Source of the DNA: Pseudopyrenochaeta lycopersici
Taxonomy: Eukaryota; Ascomycota; Dothideomycetes; Pleosporales; Pseudopyrenochaetaceae
DNA length: 64,000 nt
Assembly (NCBI GenBank): GCA_003313425.1
Contig: NHZP01000058.1
Location: forward strand, 62,001-126,000
Direction of reading: 5' to 3'
The position numbers and the translations under genes are program-made. Positions 1 through 11,937 of this stretch are shown here, piece after piece (within the stretch, counting starts at the first letter, position 1; the number at the start of each line of letters is the position of its first letter). The notes beneath the pieces are model-generated. The model saw nothing but the letters and a program-made list of their open reading frames with translations, ran no database searches and was not told the DNA's origin.

Positions 1-917
1 TACTTTAGTTACCTAGAATAAGGAGGTTTAGTAAGAGCTTACTTCTAAACGTTACTTTACCTAACTTTCTTAAGAACTAGATTTTTCCTAATATTCTAAC
101 GCGTTTAAGAGTATGTTACTATATAAGTTAAGCTAGTATTTACTACTCTTTTCTTAAAAGTGCTAAAAATAATATCCTAAGGTATAACTTTATTAAGGGT
201 AAAATACGCCTTAGTTAAGCCTCTTAGTAATATCCTAATATTCTAAAAGTTTAGAAGATCTTTAGCTAGGCTTATAGCTACCCTACTATATTTATCTTTT
301 ATAATTATATTTATATTAGGACTAACTACCTTCTATTACTGCGCAGCTAGTAGTATAAGCTTTTAATATTAAGTAGGCCTTAAGTCTACTCTATTAAACT
401 TCTCTAGATATACTACTAATACTAGCTAATTTAGAATATTATTAGTAACTCTATAATACTCCTGAATTTTCTATTTTAATTAATAGAGCTATAGCGTTTA
501 GAGTATAGTTCCTTAGATTTATCTTAACCTCGTATATAAAAGTTTACATTAGTAAGTCTTATATCTAACTTCCCTATTCTACTTAAAGCTAATCTAGCTA
601 AGATATAAAAGTAGCTAATATAGCTTATATTCTCTAGTAATATAACTAAGGAGGTTACACATATTATAAGTATTTTAATATTTACAACCTTAGATAGTAA
701 TCGCGCCTTACTAAGGATTTAAGTTATAAGGAGCTGTTATTACGTAAGAGCTATTATTCCTTTCTAATAGTAGCTGCTTAGTATTATCTCTTAAGATAAC
801 TTAGCTAATAAAGTACGCGTACGTAGCTAGGTTCCTTAGAATCTAACCTAGTTTAAAATAAACTATTATCTTATTAACTTTAGTTAGGCTAATCTTCTAG
901 TTACTAAGGGCTAAAAT
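1..917 (-). mobile_element. GypE (Ty3/Gypsy) minus-strand fragment, gag/pre-pol part
   Basis: This RIP-degraded segment is the reverse complement of about 57250-58160, inside the plus-strand GypE copy. It is one of three pieces of a single minus-strand GypE (with 17617-18448 and 20469-21418) split by the GypB and Fot-1 insertions. The last five bases, AAAAT at 913-917, recur at 17617-17621 as the target duplication of the GypB insertion. No open frame survives; stops are TAG/TAA at former Gln codons. The 3' end of the element lies left of the window. Confidence 0.8.
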
Positions 918-1349
918 TGTTACGATCCAGAATATACTAAGGGACAACCGCCTTAAGAAGCCCTGCGGCCTGGTACGTGCGCTAGGCATAAGGCTGCACC
1001 TAGAAAGGAACACGTAACTTATTATAAGTCTTATAGTCTTAAGAATCTTATACGCTAATATCTAGTCTCTATAAAAGACTTTATAAGAATAATATAGTCT
1101 TATAAGACTCCTTATATATATAGATTATAGTAATAAACTTTTATAGCTTATTATATTTAACTTAATATTATACTCTATAGTATCGTAATACTAATACTAA
1201 TTATTTTTAACTTTTAATACTCTTTATAGAAGTACTCTCTTACTATCTTAGTATTAAACCCCCTCTATATAGTCTCTTACTCTATCTTAGAGAACTAACC
1301 TTATAATCTTATTAGTTATCTTTACTAATAGCTTTTAAGATTCTTTATA
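918..1349 (+). repeat. GypB 5' LTR
   Basis: 432 bp, starting TGTTACGATCC and ending TTCTTTATA (a decayed form of TTCTTCACA seen in a fresher copy). It shares its whole length with 17186-17616 and, reversed, with the split LTR 49714-53771. AAAAT precedes it. Confidence 0.85.
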
Positions 1350-3080
1350 CTTTAAATACTTTTAAGATAAGTAATACTTATATAGAAAACGCAGCCTACT
1401 CTATTACTAGGCTAAGTAACGCTATTACTAAACTAGACCTCTTATATAGAAATTAGTTTAATCTTAAAGAATAGCTACTTTAGTTTAACTTATTCTTTAA
1501 GTTTAATATAACTACTATAAATAATAATAACTAAGTAGTACTTATAATAAGCTATATAAGGAGCGAAGCTACTAAGTAGGTAAAGCCTTACTTAGTTAAG
1601 TACATAAGTAAAGAAACTAAACTAAAAGAGCTAATTATGATATTTAAAAATATAGGAGAATTTAAGACGTATATATAATAAGTGTTTAGACTACTAAATA
1701 AGACTACTATTATAGAACATAAAATCTAGAATATATAATAGACTTAGTCTACCGCTAATTACGGTAATAGGGTTTTAGGGTATACTAGATAAACTAACTA
1801 GAATAATAATACTCTAAAAACTATATATAAATAAGGCCTAAAGGTAGACGTCTAAACTAAGCTAATATGCTCTAGTATAGGTATTATAACGCTAGATAAC
1901 CTAATTAATAAAACTATCTAACTAGATATAGAGCTTTATAAGCTCTATATGCGACTTAGAGGATAATAATCTAAATAAATAAAAGAAGATAAGAAATTTA
2001 GGAAGGATTATTATAATAAACCTAATAGTAGTTACCTATAGTATTAATACTAGCTATAAGAAGTACTTAGATAATATATATTTAGTAGCCCTAAAGTAAT
2101 ATATTTAGATAACCTTAATAGAAGAAAATTAAGTAAAAATAAGAAGAAAAAATAAATAACTTATTTTAACTATAATAAGAAAAGCTATATAGCTAAAGAC
2201 TATAAGAAGAAAAATAAAGTAACTTACTAGATTAATATACTAGCTATAAAAGAAGAAAATAGTAATAATAAAATATAGAAAGTTATTATAACTTAAGAGG
2301 AAAGAGCTTAAGATATAGAGATATTATAGCTACCTCTCTAAGAACCTACTAGGAAAGAGATTCTACGAACCTAGTATAGTAATAAAGAAGAAGAGAGTAA
2401 TAGCTCTTTATCTTTAATCTATAAAAATACTAAAGAAGAACTTAATAGTACTATAATACTCTTAACTAAGGATTAGAAAAAGGAGAACTTTTAGAACTAG
2501 TATTAACTAGGAACTCTAAAGCTATTAACGCCTATAAAGGTAGAGAAAGATATAGTAGAACTTAACTACTAGCTACACGCGTAATATATATATAAAGTAT
2601 AGTATAATAACGCCCTAACTCTAGAAGAATAAAAAGTAGCTATAACCTAAAGAATAAGTATAATTATTTTAGCTAAATAAGTAATATAAGATTTATTATA
2701 AGAATATTACTATTATCTTAAATATTATATAAAGGTAATATAAGAATAGGTAGAAAAAGCTAAGAAAGTATAGTAACTTATAAGCGTTAGGGACGTACCT
2801 TAGAAACTTTAAGAAGTAAGATAAATATAAGTACTGGAACCTCTAGTAGTTAAGACCCCTAAATATATACTATAATACTAAATAATACTACTACTAATAT
2901 AAGAAGACGCTTTTTATATACTAAGTACTAAAAACCTAGTATAATAGGAGTATCTTTAAGTTAATTCTTATAGTAAGATTATACTTATAAATAGTAAGAA
3001 ATAAAATATTTATACTTAGCTTAAATAAGAAATATATTAAGAAGATAATAAAGAGAATATTAACTTTAACTAGCTTTTTA
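1350..3080 (+). pseudogene. GypB gag, RIP-degraded
   Basis: Nucleocapsid and capsid region of the retrotransposon. Around 2155-2215 the sequence can be read as a retroviral-type zinc knuckle (C-x2-C-x4-H-x4-C) in which the cysteine codons have become TAT/TAC-like codons by G-to-A change. Many TAG/TAA stops interrupt the frame. The frame is broken at 3081-3085 by GypA and resumes at 11933. Identification rests on position after the LTR and the zinc-knuckle pattern. Confidence 0.6.
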
Positions 3081-3085
3081 TAAAG

Positions 3086-3335
3086 TGTTATGGACGAAGA
3101 GGCCTAACTAACGAGTGTGCATTTGTCCTATACTACAGAAGGAGAAAGATAGAGAAGAGGTTACAGGTATCCTTAGAGGATATATATATATATTCGTATA
3201 AGTAAAGAGGAATATGCTCTTCTAGCTACTAACTTATACAAGCTAATAAGAAAAGGGGGTAGAGGAGATTAAGGAGTTCTTTCCCTATGTAATATTAGCG
3301 AAGCCTCTCTTACTTAAAGGGCGCAGCCTATTATA
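3086..3335 (-). repeat. GypA 3' LTR
   Basis: 250 bp, aligning end to end with 11683-11932 (differences mostly C/T and G/A). It starts TGTTATGGACG and is preceded by duplication TAAAG. Confidence 0.9.
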
Positions 3336-3555
3336 ATACTCTCCTCCTCCTTAAATAACTATATTACTTCTTTATACGTAGTTTAACCTTAACTTTATAC
3401 TTATATAAGTAGTATTATATTATTATACTGTAAAAGTAGAGATATTATAAGTACTTTTTCTTATTTATTTATAAGTAATTTTCTTCTTTTACCTATTATT
3501 ATTACCTAATAATATAAAGTAGAGGAGAGGTTAGTTATTTACTCGCTCGTGCGCA

Positions 3556-3561
3556 TATAAA
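3556..3561 (+). promoter_or_regulatory. TATA box upstream of the GypA antisense ORF
   Basis: TATAAA about 85-90 bp upstream of the inferred start (decayed ATG, now ATA at 3647). It lies outside the LTR, oriented for plus-strand transcription, so it could drive the antisense ORF independently of the LTR promoter. Inferred from position only. Confidence 0.4.
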
Positions 3562-3646
3562 GAGCTTTTCCTCTAACTCTTTCTTCCTCTTTTACTACTT
3601 AACTTTAACTTACTTACGTACGACTTATCTTCCTATTATTACTAAC

Positions 3647-4800
3647 ATACCTCCTAAAGTAGCTCTCTTAGCTAGTTAGTCTAATCCTAGTGTATAGGGT
3701 CCTAGTAGTTATAGTAGTAGTGTAAACTATCTTACTTATTCAACTGCTAGTAATATTATATCTACGCACGCAGCTGCTAGGGCTAACATTACTTAGATTA
3801 CTTACGCTTAGCTTACTTAAACTACTCCTAACTAAACTTAACCTACTAGTATTATTATTCCTGCTACTTAGGGTAATACGTCTCTTCTCTCTACTAACTA
3901 CGTAATCTAGTATATCTTAGATACTCTAGCTATAGATAAGTTTTACTATCTCTTTATAACTACTTCTGTACGTCTTATTCCTCTTTTCTTTTCTATATCT
4001 AATATTATTTAGCCTAAGCTAGTTTATATTACTAAATTCTTTCTTTATCTTATTAATTAATCTCTATATAATACTTAGTAGGGCTATAGTTTTAATAATT
4101 TCTCTCCTATTATTACTTATTATATAATTAAAGCTTAGTAACTCCTCTCTAGTTATTAATCCTACCTTAAAGCCTACCTTATCTATAGCTGTAGTTCTCT
4201 TAATACTAACTTCTATTCTAATAACTGTGCTAAGGCTATACGAGAGCGTTATACGTTTACATCTTTTACTAAGTATATCTCTATTACTAGTAAGTAGAGC
4301 GGGGCTTACTCTAATTACGTATAGCAGGATTATAGTGCGTCTTATATAGCTAGGTATACTCTACCTCTTCTACCTTCTAACAGAGTCTCTATTCCTTAGC
4401 GTAGTTAAGGTTAGGGTTAAGTCCTTACTAAGCCTAAAGAGGATAAATATTTCTTAGACGTCTTAGGTTAGAGAGCCTTATATAGAGTTAGTTAGCTTAT
4501 ACTAGCTTATTTCTCTAACCTTTTAGTAGTTTCCTAGATAGTAGCTGTACAGGCTATATATAAGTCCTCTATTTCTTATAGGCTTCTGTAGTAATAAGAT
4601 TCTCTTCTAGCTCCTAAGTTAGGTTATAGTACCCCTCCTATTTTACATAGAACTTATTATGTTAATTTTATAAGCGCTTATCTTAGATGTTTTTAATTAC
4701 TTATTTAAGGTAGTCTTCCTATAGGTTGTTATCTTATATAATAATAACAGTAGGGTTTAAGTCGTTAGTTTATTATAATAGGAAGAGGTCTTTAGCAGCT
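3647..4800 (+). pseudogene. Extra ORF antisense to the 3' end of GypA pol, RIP-degraded
   Basis: Starting at a decayed ATG (ATA, 3647) followed by CCT CCT AAA GTA, the plus-strand frame runs for roughly 380 codons in which every stop is TAG or TAA where CAG or CAA would be expected; no TGA was met. That pattern marks an ancestral coding frame hit by RIP. The start of the protein is Ser/Gln/Thr-rich and low in complexity; the middle has hydrophobic stretches. From about 4640 it overlaps the opposite-strand chromodomain of pol. I do not recognise a family. The 3' end is uncertain because antisense frames of pol can also stay open. Confidence 0.5.
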
Positions 4801-7210
4801 AGTCTTAGCTTCTCTACATAGTATAATTTAGTTCTCTATAGTATATAAAGCTTAACCTAATAGAGGTCTCGTACGCAGGTAACTTAGTACTTCTTACTTT
4901 TCTAGTCGAGTTTCTTACTTCTGCGTGTAGTTTATACGTGCCTAAGGTCTAACTATACCTAGTCTCTAACCTTATACTTAGGAGCTAGGCGACGTGTCTT
5001 ATTCGCCTATACTTCCTATTATTATTAAGCGTATATTATAGCTAAGATAGCCTAGTTAGTAGCTTATTTTAGCGTTTATATAATGCTTTCTACTTATTTA
5101 CTAGGGGGTACTACTCTATTAAGTAGGTCGCTGCTAGCTAATTTCCTAAGTAGCTCTAGAAAGGGCGAGTTTAGATAGCTGTATAGAAGGAAGAAAGGAG
5201 TAATACCTGTAGAGGAGTTTATATAAGTGTTTAGCATTAGCTTAAGGATTATGTATAGTATTACCTAGTTATTCTAGTTATAGTTATAAAAGATTTATCT
5301 AACTACTTTAATATTACTATTTACGCATTCTATAGTGCTATCTGTTTATAGGTAGTAGGCTATTAATAGGTTCCTCTATACTCCTAAGAGTTTACAGATT
5401 TTTCTTAATAGTTTGCTTATAAATTATATGCCCCTATCTAATATAATAGACCTAAGAAGCCTATAGTAGCAGAAGACTTCTTATATAAATGCCTAAGCTA
5501 TATTATCTACTTTAATTATCTTAAGTAGGATTAGTATTACGCCTTTACCTAGGTAGTCTTTAACTATTATTAAGTTAGTGCAGCTAGATAACAGTAGTAA
5601 ACTAGTAATAAAGTTAACTGTTAAGTCTTGCTACGTACGACTAGGTACTAGTAACAGGCGTAAGTATCTATGCTTACTATCTCTCTATAGGGTGCTTTAT
5701 CTACATAAGCTGTAATTCTGTACAAATTAGCGGACGTTTTTACTTATATCTAGCTAGTACTAGGTACTAGCTAGCGTACAGTACGTTTCTTCTCTTCCTA
5801 GGTAACCTGTTTGTACAGCTAGATATACTTACTAGATAATTCCTATATAAAGAGGTTTATTTTTAAGTACCTAGATCCTAGATCTCTATTAGAGCTTTTT
5901 CTCTAAGTTAATTATACAATCTCTTAATAATATAGCAAGTTTCTTTATTATACTAGGTAGCGACCTAGTACCTAGCTTTATAGCGTTATAGACTTCCTAA
6001 TAGGTTAAGTCGTCTTATACAGCTTAGTCTTAGTGTTTAGTAATTAAGTCCTTAAGGATTAGAGCTTTTAGTAGGGACTTAGCTATAATTAAGCTGTTAA
6101 GAGTTAACGTAGGGGTTTATATAACCCTTATAACTGTTATATCTTACTATTAGGCTAGTACTAATATAATAAACTCTCTACTTACTAGGCAGCTATTATC
6201 TGTTCCTTATAGTAGGTCTTAGTCTCTTCTAGATAGTGCGTCTGCTTAGGTGTTCTCCTTACTTAGATAGTACTATAGCTTTATATTATTAAACTATAAT
6301 AGGTAGACTAACTATTATACGTATTATTCTATTATCTTTTACTTCTTTATAAAGTACTCTAAGTTCTTATAGTTAGTAATTACTTTAAATTCTTATACGC
6401 TATAGAGTTCTATATCTTATTTATTTAGGCATGTAATAACTATTAGTAACTCCTTATTATAAATTAGGTAGTTACTCTTATACACTAGAAATTTCTTTAA
6501 GAAGTAAGCTACTATATAAAGAGTTTCTTACTTATCTTCTTATAATAGTACTCTACTTATAGTAAAGCCTAAAGAGTTATATTCTACTATTATCTATTAT
6601 TTAAGTAAGAAAGTAGTAAGGACTTTATTTACTAAGAATATATCCTTAAGAGCTTAGAAACTCTACTCTTATTGTATATCTTATAAGAATTTCTTTTCTT
6701 TTCTTATTAGCTATATTAGAGGCTCTGCTAGTTAGAAGAAGTTTAAAATAAAGCGTCTATAGAAGTTAGTAAACCCTAAGAATCTTTATACGCCTTTAAC
6801 TATTATTAAGGCTTCCTATTCTTAAATAGCTTAGACTTTCTTAGAGTTTATAGATATACCCTTCTATACTTCTAAGATAAAGCTAAGGTACTTTATATAC
6901 TAAATATTAAACTTATATTTACTTATTTCTAAGTATAGTCTTACTTCTTATAAGTAATCTAATACTTTTTATATATAGGCGTAGTACTAAAAGAGGGATC
7001 CTTTAGTAAAGATAAAGATATTATCTAAGTATATAGAGATAAAGTCGTCTAAGAAGTCTTATAGGCCCTAGTTAATATACCTCTAAAAGGTACTTAGTGT
7101 ATTTACTAAGCTAAAGGGCGTTACTAGCTACTTATATAATCTAAATTATGTTCGAAACGCAGTTATCTATTCTAATCATTTACTTATCCTTATCTTATAG
7201 AATACTGCAG
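4560..7210 (-). pseudogene. GypA pol, distal part (RT end, RNase H, integrase, chromodomain)
   Basis: On the minus strand this stretch encodes the distal half of a Ty3/Gypsy polyprotein. The integrase C-terminal segment near 4870-4990 reads as APKYKV followed by a V-x-LDLRH-like motif, typical of Gypsy integrases. A chromodomain with a YVKWEGY-like motif (decayed) follows around 4640-4790. RNase H and the H2C2/DDE integrase lie upstream between about 5100 and 6700. Numerous TAG/TAA stops make it non-functional. The upstream RT continues across the pogo insertion at 9333. Confidence 0.75.
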
Positions 7211-7212
7211 TA

Positions 7213-9330
7213 ACGTGTTCTACTACCTGATTCACGTCCCCACCTGATGCACGCGCAACACTATGCAACCAACAAATAATTGAAGCTGTACAGCCACCAA
7301 CAATAGCTATTATTTCGAGATTTTTTAGAGTCACAATCTAACAACTATATAGAAAATTTGCGCAGTCTTATATTATGTAATATATTATTATAGCAGTCAA
7401 ATAGGTTGCCTAGAGCGAGAGCTTGCATAAGCAGCTGCGTTAACCTTAGCAGGATCCTTATTAACTATAACAGCCTCTAAAGCTTTAATAAGCTTAAGGC
7501 TTCGTCTCTTACCTAATTTAGATAATTTAAGGTCGCTATTAAGCTGTTTTTAAAGCTTATAAGCAACCTTTTACTCCTTGCGATAGGCAGCTTTCTGAAG
7601 CTTTAAATACTCACGCTCTTCTTTAGCTGTAACCCTTATTAATCGCCTCTATTTAAGCTGCTCAGCCTTAAGAAGTTTCTGTTACTTTTATAGCTAGATA
7701 GCCTTACTTTTTTAGTGCTAGAGCTCCTTATTTTTATAGTCCTTCTACTCCTACTATATACGAGCTTCTTAAATCTTCTTAGGTAACTAGAAAACAGCTC
7801 TACTATAGTTTTCCTCTAGAGCTTAAAGTAGTAGAGCTTTACTATGCTTATAACGCTTCTTCTTATTAATAAGGGCCTCTTAAAGCTGCTTATTTTTATA
7901 TTAAAGTAAGGTATTTTAGACTAATATTGTGTAGAGCGCTCAGCTAAGCTTCTGTGCCTTCGAATCGTATATATCCTTAACAGCACGCTGTAGCAATAGC
8001 TTAATCTTTCTCTAATCGCTAGCGCTGAGTACAGAGGAGCTGCTGCTACTTAAGGATGGCCGCTTATTACGTAGTATTGCAGAATTAAACCTTTTAAGTA
8101 TAACGTTTAGTTTAAAAGGTAAGAGCCTTATAACCTTAAACGCCTTTAAAATGTTTATTTTAGTAAACGCTAAGTGCCAGGCACTATAGAATAACTTAAA
8201 GAAATCGCGTTTTATAATTAAGGTAAATCCTTAAGCTTTGTGCATAAAGATATCGAGTTTATCGCGGTAGGCAGCTGCGAGAGGAGCGAAGAGGCACATA
8301 TTAAGCGGCTGAAGCGTATGCGTTAAATAAGGAGGTAGTACAGCAAGGAGTATCTAGTTATTGTCGCAAAAATCTATAAAATCTATAGTTACGTAAGATC
8401 TGTAGCTATTAAGGATAAGCAGCTGCTATAAGCTGCGCGCCTTAGCTTTAGTCTCGCGATTAAAGACTTGTTTAAGCTAGCTTAGGCTAATATTATTACT
8501 TATCTATCTACTTAATAATAAGGTAAAGAAGGCTTCGTGTTATGCAGCCTTAAAATCTTATAACTAGGTATCTTATATAGTACTAGAGGCAGCCTAGTAG
8601 ATAAGCGCTGGCGAAAGAGCTGTACTATTAGCACAGATGTAAGCTATAGTAGTAATCTACTTACGATTACTATCCTAGATAATGTGCCTTAGTTTTCCTA
8701 ACTTATATATGCTCCTAGAAAACACGCGTTTACTCTTAGAGAGTATACTAATAAGGAAGCCTTTCTTATCTATATTATATATATAGCAACTATTAATATA
8801 ATATTCTGTAATTTTCTACTTTAGGAGCTTAAAGTAGAGGCTATACTTAAAGGCAGATTTAGCTTTAAAGCAGTTATGATTAAGGGTAGATGCCTAGTAA
8901 GATATAAGCTTAATATTATACTATACAATAAAGCGGTTAACCTAGTTTTTACCTGCTAGCTTTTAAGCGATTTAGGATGCAAAATTTTAAATTATAGGCT
9001 TTAAAGGAGGTAATCTACGTCTATAAAGCTTATAAATATACTCTATAAGCTTAGCTTCTTATGTAGTGTTAAGTAATTTACTGTTATTAATTTTAGATAT
9101 ATAGCTCTAAGTAACACCTCTATAACAGCGCGACAGCGTTAACTAGTTAACACTATATTTTTTTATAATATCTGCGTAATAGAACAGTTTTCTAAGCTTT
9201 AAGGATTGCAGCGCAGCAAGCGCGTCCTCTATATCGTTAATATTCGTGGTGTTGTTACGCGTTGAAATTTTGATGATATTTAGTGTTCGCGTGCATCAGG
9301 TGGGGACGTGCATCAGGTAGTAGAACACGT
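7213..9330 (-). mobile_element. Pogo/Fot-like DNA transposon nested in GypA
   Basis: 2118-bp element flanked by TA (7211-7212 and 9331-9332). Terminal inverted repeats of about 43 bp start ACGTGTTCTACTACCTGAT; the two ends differ by about one base. Its gene is on the minus strand. The position and ends agree with Tc1/mariner superfamily, Fot/pogo branch. Confidence 0.9.
7400..9240 (-). pseudogene. Pogo/Fot transposase, RIP-degraded
   Basis: Minus-strand translation around 8260-8330 gives a PPYLTHTLQPLN motif followed by MCLFAPL, the decayed equivalent of the [13 protein letters not shown]...FSPLK block that carries the third catalytic Asp of Fot transposases (compare Fot-1 in this window). 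Here that Asp codon has become Asn, consistent with G-to-A change. The C-terminal part near 7560-7800 is Lys/Ala-rich and coiled-coil like, as in other Fot transposases. Many stop codons. Confidence 0.75.
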
Positions 9331-9332
9331 TA

Positions 9333-11600
9333 ACGTCTAGCTTAGTATACTATGTAGCTCGTCTAATTTAGTTTAACGTCTTACGTATAAGAGGTAGTAG
9401 GTAATAGTCCTTCTTAGTCAGGGCGTTAAGAGCTCTATAGTCTACACAGAATCGTAGTCCTTCTCCTAGCTTACGTATAAATAGTATAAGTAAGGCTGCT
9501 AGTAGGCTACTCGCATAGATAAACCCTTTATCTAGGAGGTCTAATAACGTCTTCTTTAGTACTAAGAGTTTATCTCTTAACATTACGTAGAGAGGTCTAT
9601 ACAGTATCTCTAGCTTTTATCTATCCTTCTCTTCTAACTCTATTACGTAGTCTTATTATAGGCCTTACTATAGGGAGAGCTTATTTCCTTTCTTAGGTAG
9701 GAATATCTTTAGATAAGGTCGTACCTAAGCTAGCAGGGCGTTATATATTTCCTGTAGTGTTCTCTAGACCTTTAGGCGTAGTGCTTTCTTAATATCTCTT
9801 AGGCTTACAGTAAAGATTTAAGTCTTACTATAGCTTTATCTATAGTATTATACATAGTATTAGAAAGCTATAGCTAATACTAGGGTATAGCTAAAGTCTA
9901 GAGTAGTGTATTCTATACTATGTATAGTAACTTTATATACTTTTAAGTATAGAAGTTTCTTCTCTACGTTAATAATGCCTTTAATACTCTCTAACTAAGT
10001 CTTCCTAAGGATTATATTATATTAGTAAGTAGTGAGGGTAATATACGCAGCTATATACTACTATATTCCTCCTACGTCTAATAAAAATTTAGTAACGTAT
10101 AATACTATACTTCTTTATTTATTTACCCCTTTAATCTTAATAGGGAGGATCTTAATACGTAGTAAGTTTAAGTCCCTTATAAGTTTCTTACTTAATAAAT
10201 AGTAGGTATAGTAACTATTATTAATTATAGTAGTAGCTAGTTATATAGAATTAATAATAATATTTATAGATATAGGTTTTATAGTTACTAGCTATAGTAA
10301 AAGTAACCTTATTATTTATATAAGGTTTTAGACTTATATAGGCTCTAGCACACGACTTTATACTAGGGCTACTCTTTTCCCTTATCTAAGGAGGATAAGG
10401 ATTCTATTACTTATTTAGTAGTTATAAATATAATCTTTATAGGTTTTATAAGTTTATTAACCTGTCTTATATAATAGCCTTCTTAGCTATTTAATAACTT
10501 TATTATATACTAGGCTACTTAGTAGTTATATAGACTGCACCTTAAATAAGCGCTATTCTCTTTTCTTTCTTAGACCTATTTACGTGTTCCCTAGAATTCT
10601 TTTCTAGGTTTCGCACAGAGCTAGTAAGCTCCTATAGAAGTTATCTAGTCTATCTTATTATTATCTCTTTAAGTTATTAGTTAGCTCTATATATTATACG
10701 CGTCGCCTATATAGCTCTTACTTATAGTAATTCTCTCTATAGCTCTTAAATTTTCCTAGGTTACTCTAGTCTATTATATAAACTCTTTATATATTTCTCT
10801 AAATAGTAGTTAATAACCTGCTTAGGTCTTTAGTAGCTTACTATTTAAGCTACTCTTAAGATAGTTAATCTTCTAAACGTAGCTTATATTATCTAACCTA
10901 GCTTTAAGGAGCTTAAGGTTAAACGCTTAGATATAAGAGTTAAATTCTATTCTTTCTTACTTAGTTATATAGAGGTATTTAAGGGCTTTCTCTCTTACTA
11001 TAGGATCCTTAAAGAAGTTATTAAGGTAGGACTATAGCTTAAAGAGAGATAGTGTTACTAGTCTATCTATAAGGTTTATTATATATAGGCTAAGAGCGTT
11101 AAACGCTTAGCCTGTTATATAAGTAATAACGTAATTTACTCTACTATTATTATCTAGGTGGGCTGCACAGTCTCTATACAGCTTTACTTAGACCTTTATT
11201 TTCTATTAAAGATATTACTTATGCGAGCCTTTCTTAAAGACTTCTATATTTAGTAGTCTTAGTTTCCTAATCTCTTATATAGGAGAGTCTTACTATTCTA
11301 TTAAAAAGGGGGTAAAGACTATATATACTATCTATACACTACTTAATTTAGCGACTAAGTTCTTTAGCTCCTAAACTTAGTTCTGTAATAACTTATACAG
11401 CTAGCTCTGCTATTAACTAGCTAACTTATTAAGGCTGTCTTATAAGGAGTTAACTGTTACTAATAGATCCTCTACTAAGAGTTAGTTATTACGTAGTTGT
11501 TAGGAGTTGTGCTAATGCAACTAGTGTTGCTAAGGTACGTGCTGGTGCATCTGGTGTTGCTGCTGTCCTAAGGCTCCTATTATCTGTATCTGGTACTCTT
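9333..11600 (-). pseudogene. GypA gag and proximal pol (protease, RT start)
   Basis: A 71-codon open stretch at 9368-9583 (minus) contains a clear Gypsy RT segment: LLDLLDKGFI, then ILFIRK, then LRFCVDYRALNALT, i.e. the block just before the catalytic YxDD region. Upstream (higher coordinates) follow protease and gag, with a probable decayed zinc knuckle around 10560-10620 and a repetitive Gln-type tract near 11500-11600. Apart from the 71-codon island the frame is full of RIP stops. Confidence 0.75.
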
Positions 11601-11682
11601 ATTATTATAGCTTGTACGCTTATTAGTTTAAGGGCCCTTAGTGTCTGTCCATTATTTTTTAGGTTATTAATCTTTCTCCTTA

Positions 11683-11932
11683 TATTATAGGCGAAGAGGC
11701 CTAACTAACAAGTATGTATTTGTCCTATACTACAGAAGGAGAAAGATAGAGAAGAGGTTACAGGTATCCTTAGAGGATATATATATATGTTCGTACGAGT
11801 AAAGAGGAACGTACTCCTCTAGCTGCTAACTAATACGAGCTAATAAGAAAAGGGGGCAGAGGAGATTAAGGAGTTCTTTCCCCGTGCGATAGTAGCGAAG
11901 CCTCTCCTGCTTAAAGGGCGCAGCCCAATACA
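11683..11932 (-). repeat. GypA 5' LTR
   Basis: 250 bp, the partner of 3086-3335. It ends CAGCCCAATACA and is followed by duplication TAAAG at 11933-11937. It is less decayed than its partner in places. Confidence 0.9.
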
Positions 11933-11937
11933 TAAAG

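Larger units (their letters stand above)
3086..11932 (-). mobile_element. GypA Ty3/Gypsy chromovirus, nested in GypB
   Basis: Complete but RIP-mutated element, 8847 bp, with two 250-bp LTRs (3086-3335 and 11683-11932) and the perfect duplication TAAAG at 3081-3085 and 11933-11937. Its sense strand is minus: gag near 10400-11600, protease/RT from about 10350 downwards, then RNase H, integrase and chromodomain to about 4560. A pogo element (7213-9330) splits the RT. An extra plus-strand ORF lies at 3647-4800. A second, truncated copy occupies 62821-64000. Confidence 0.9.
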
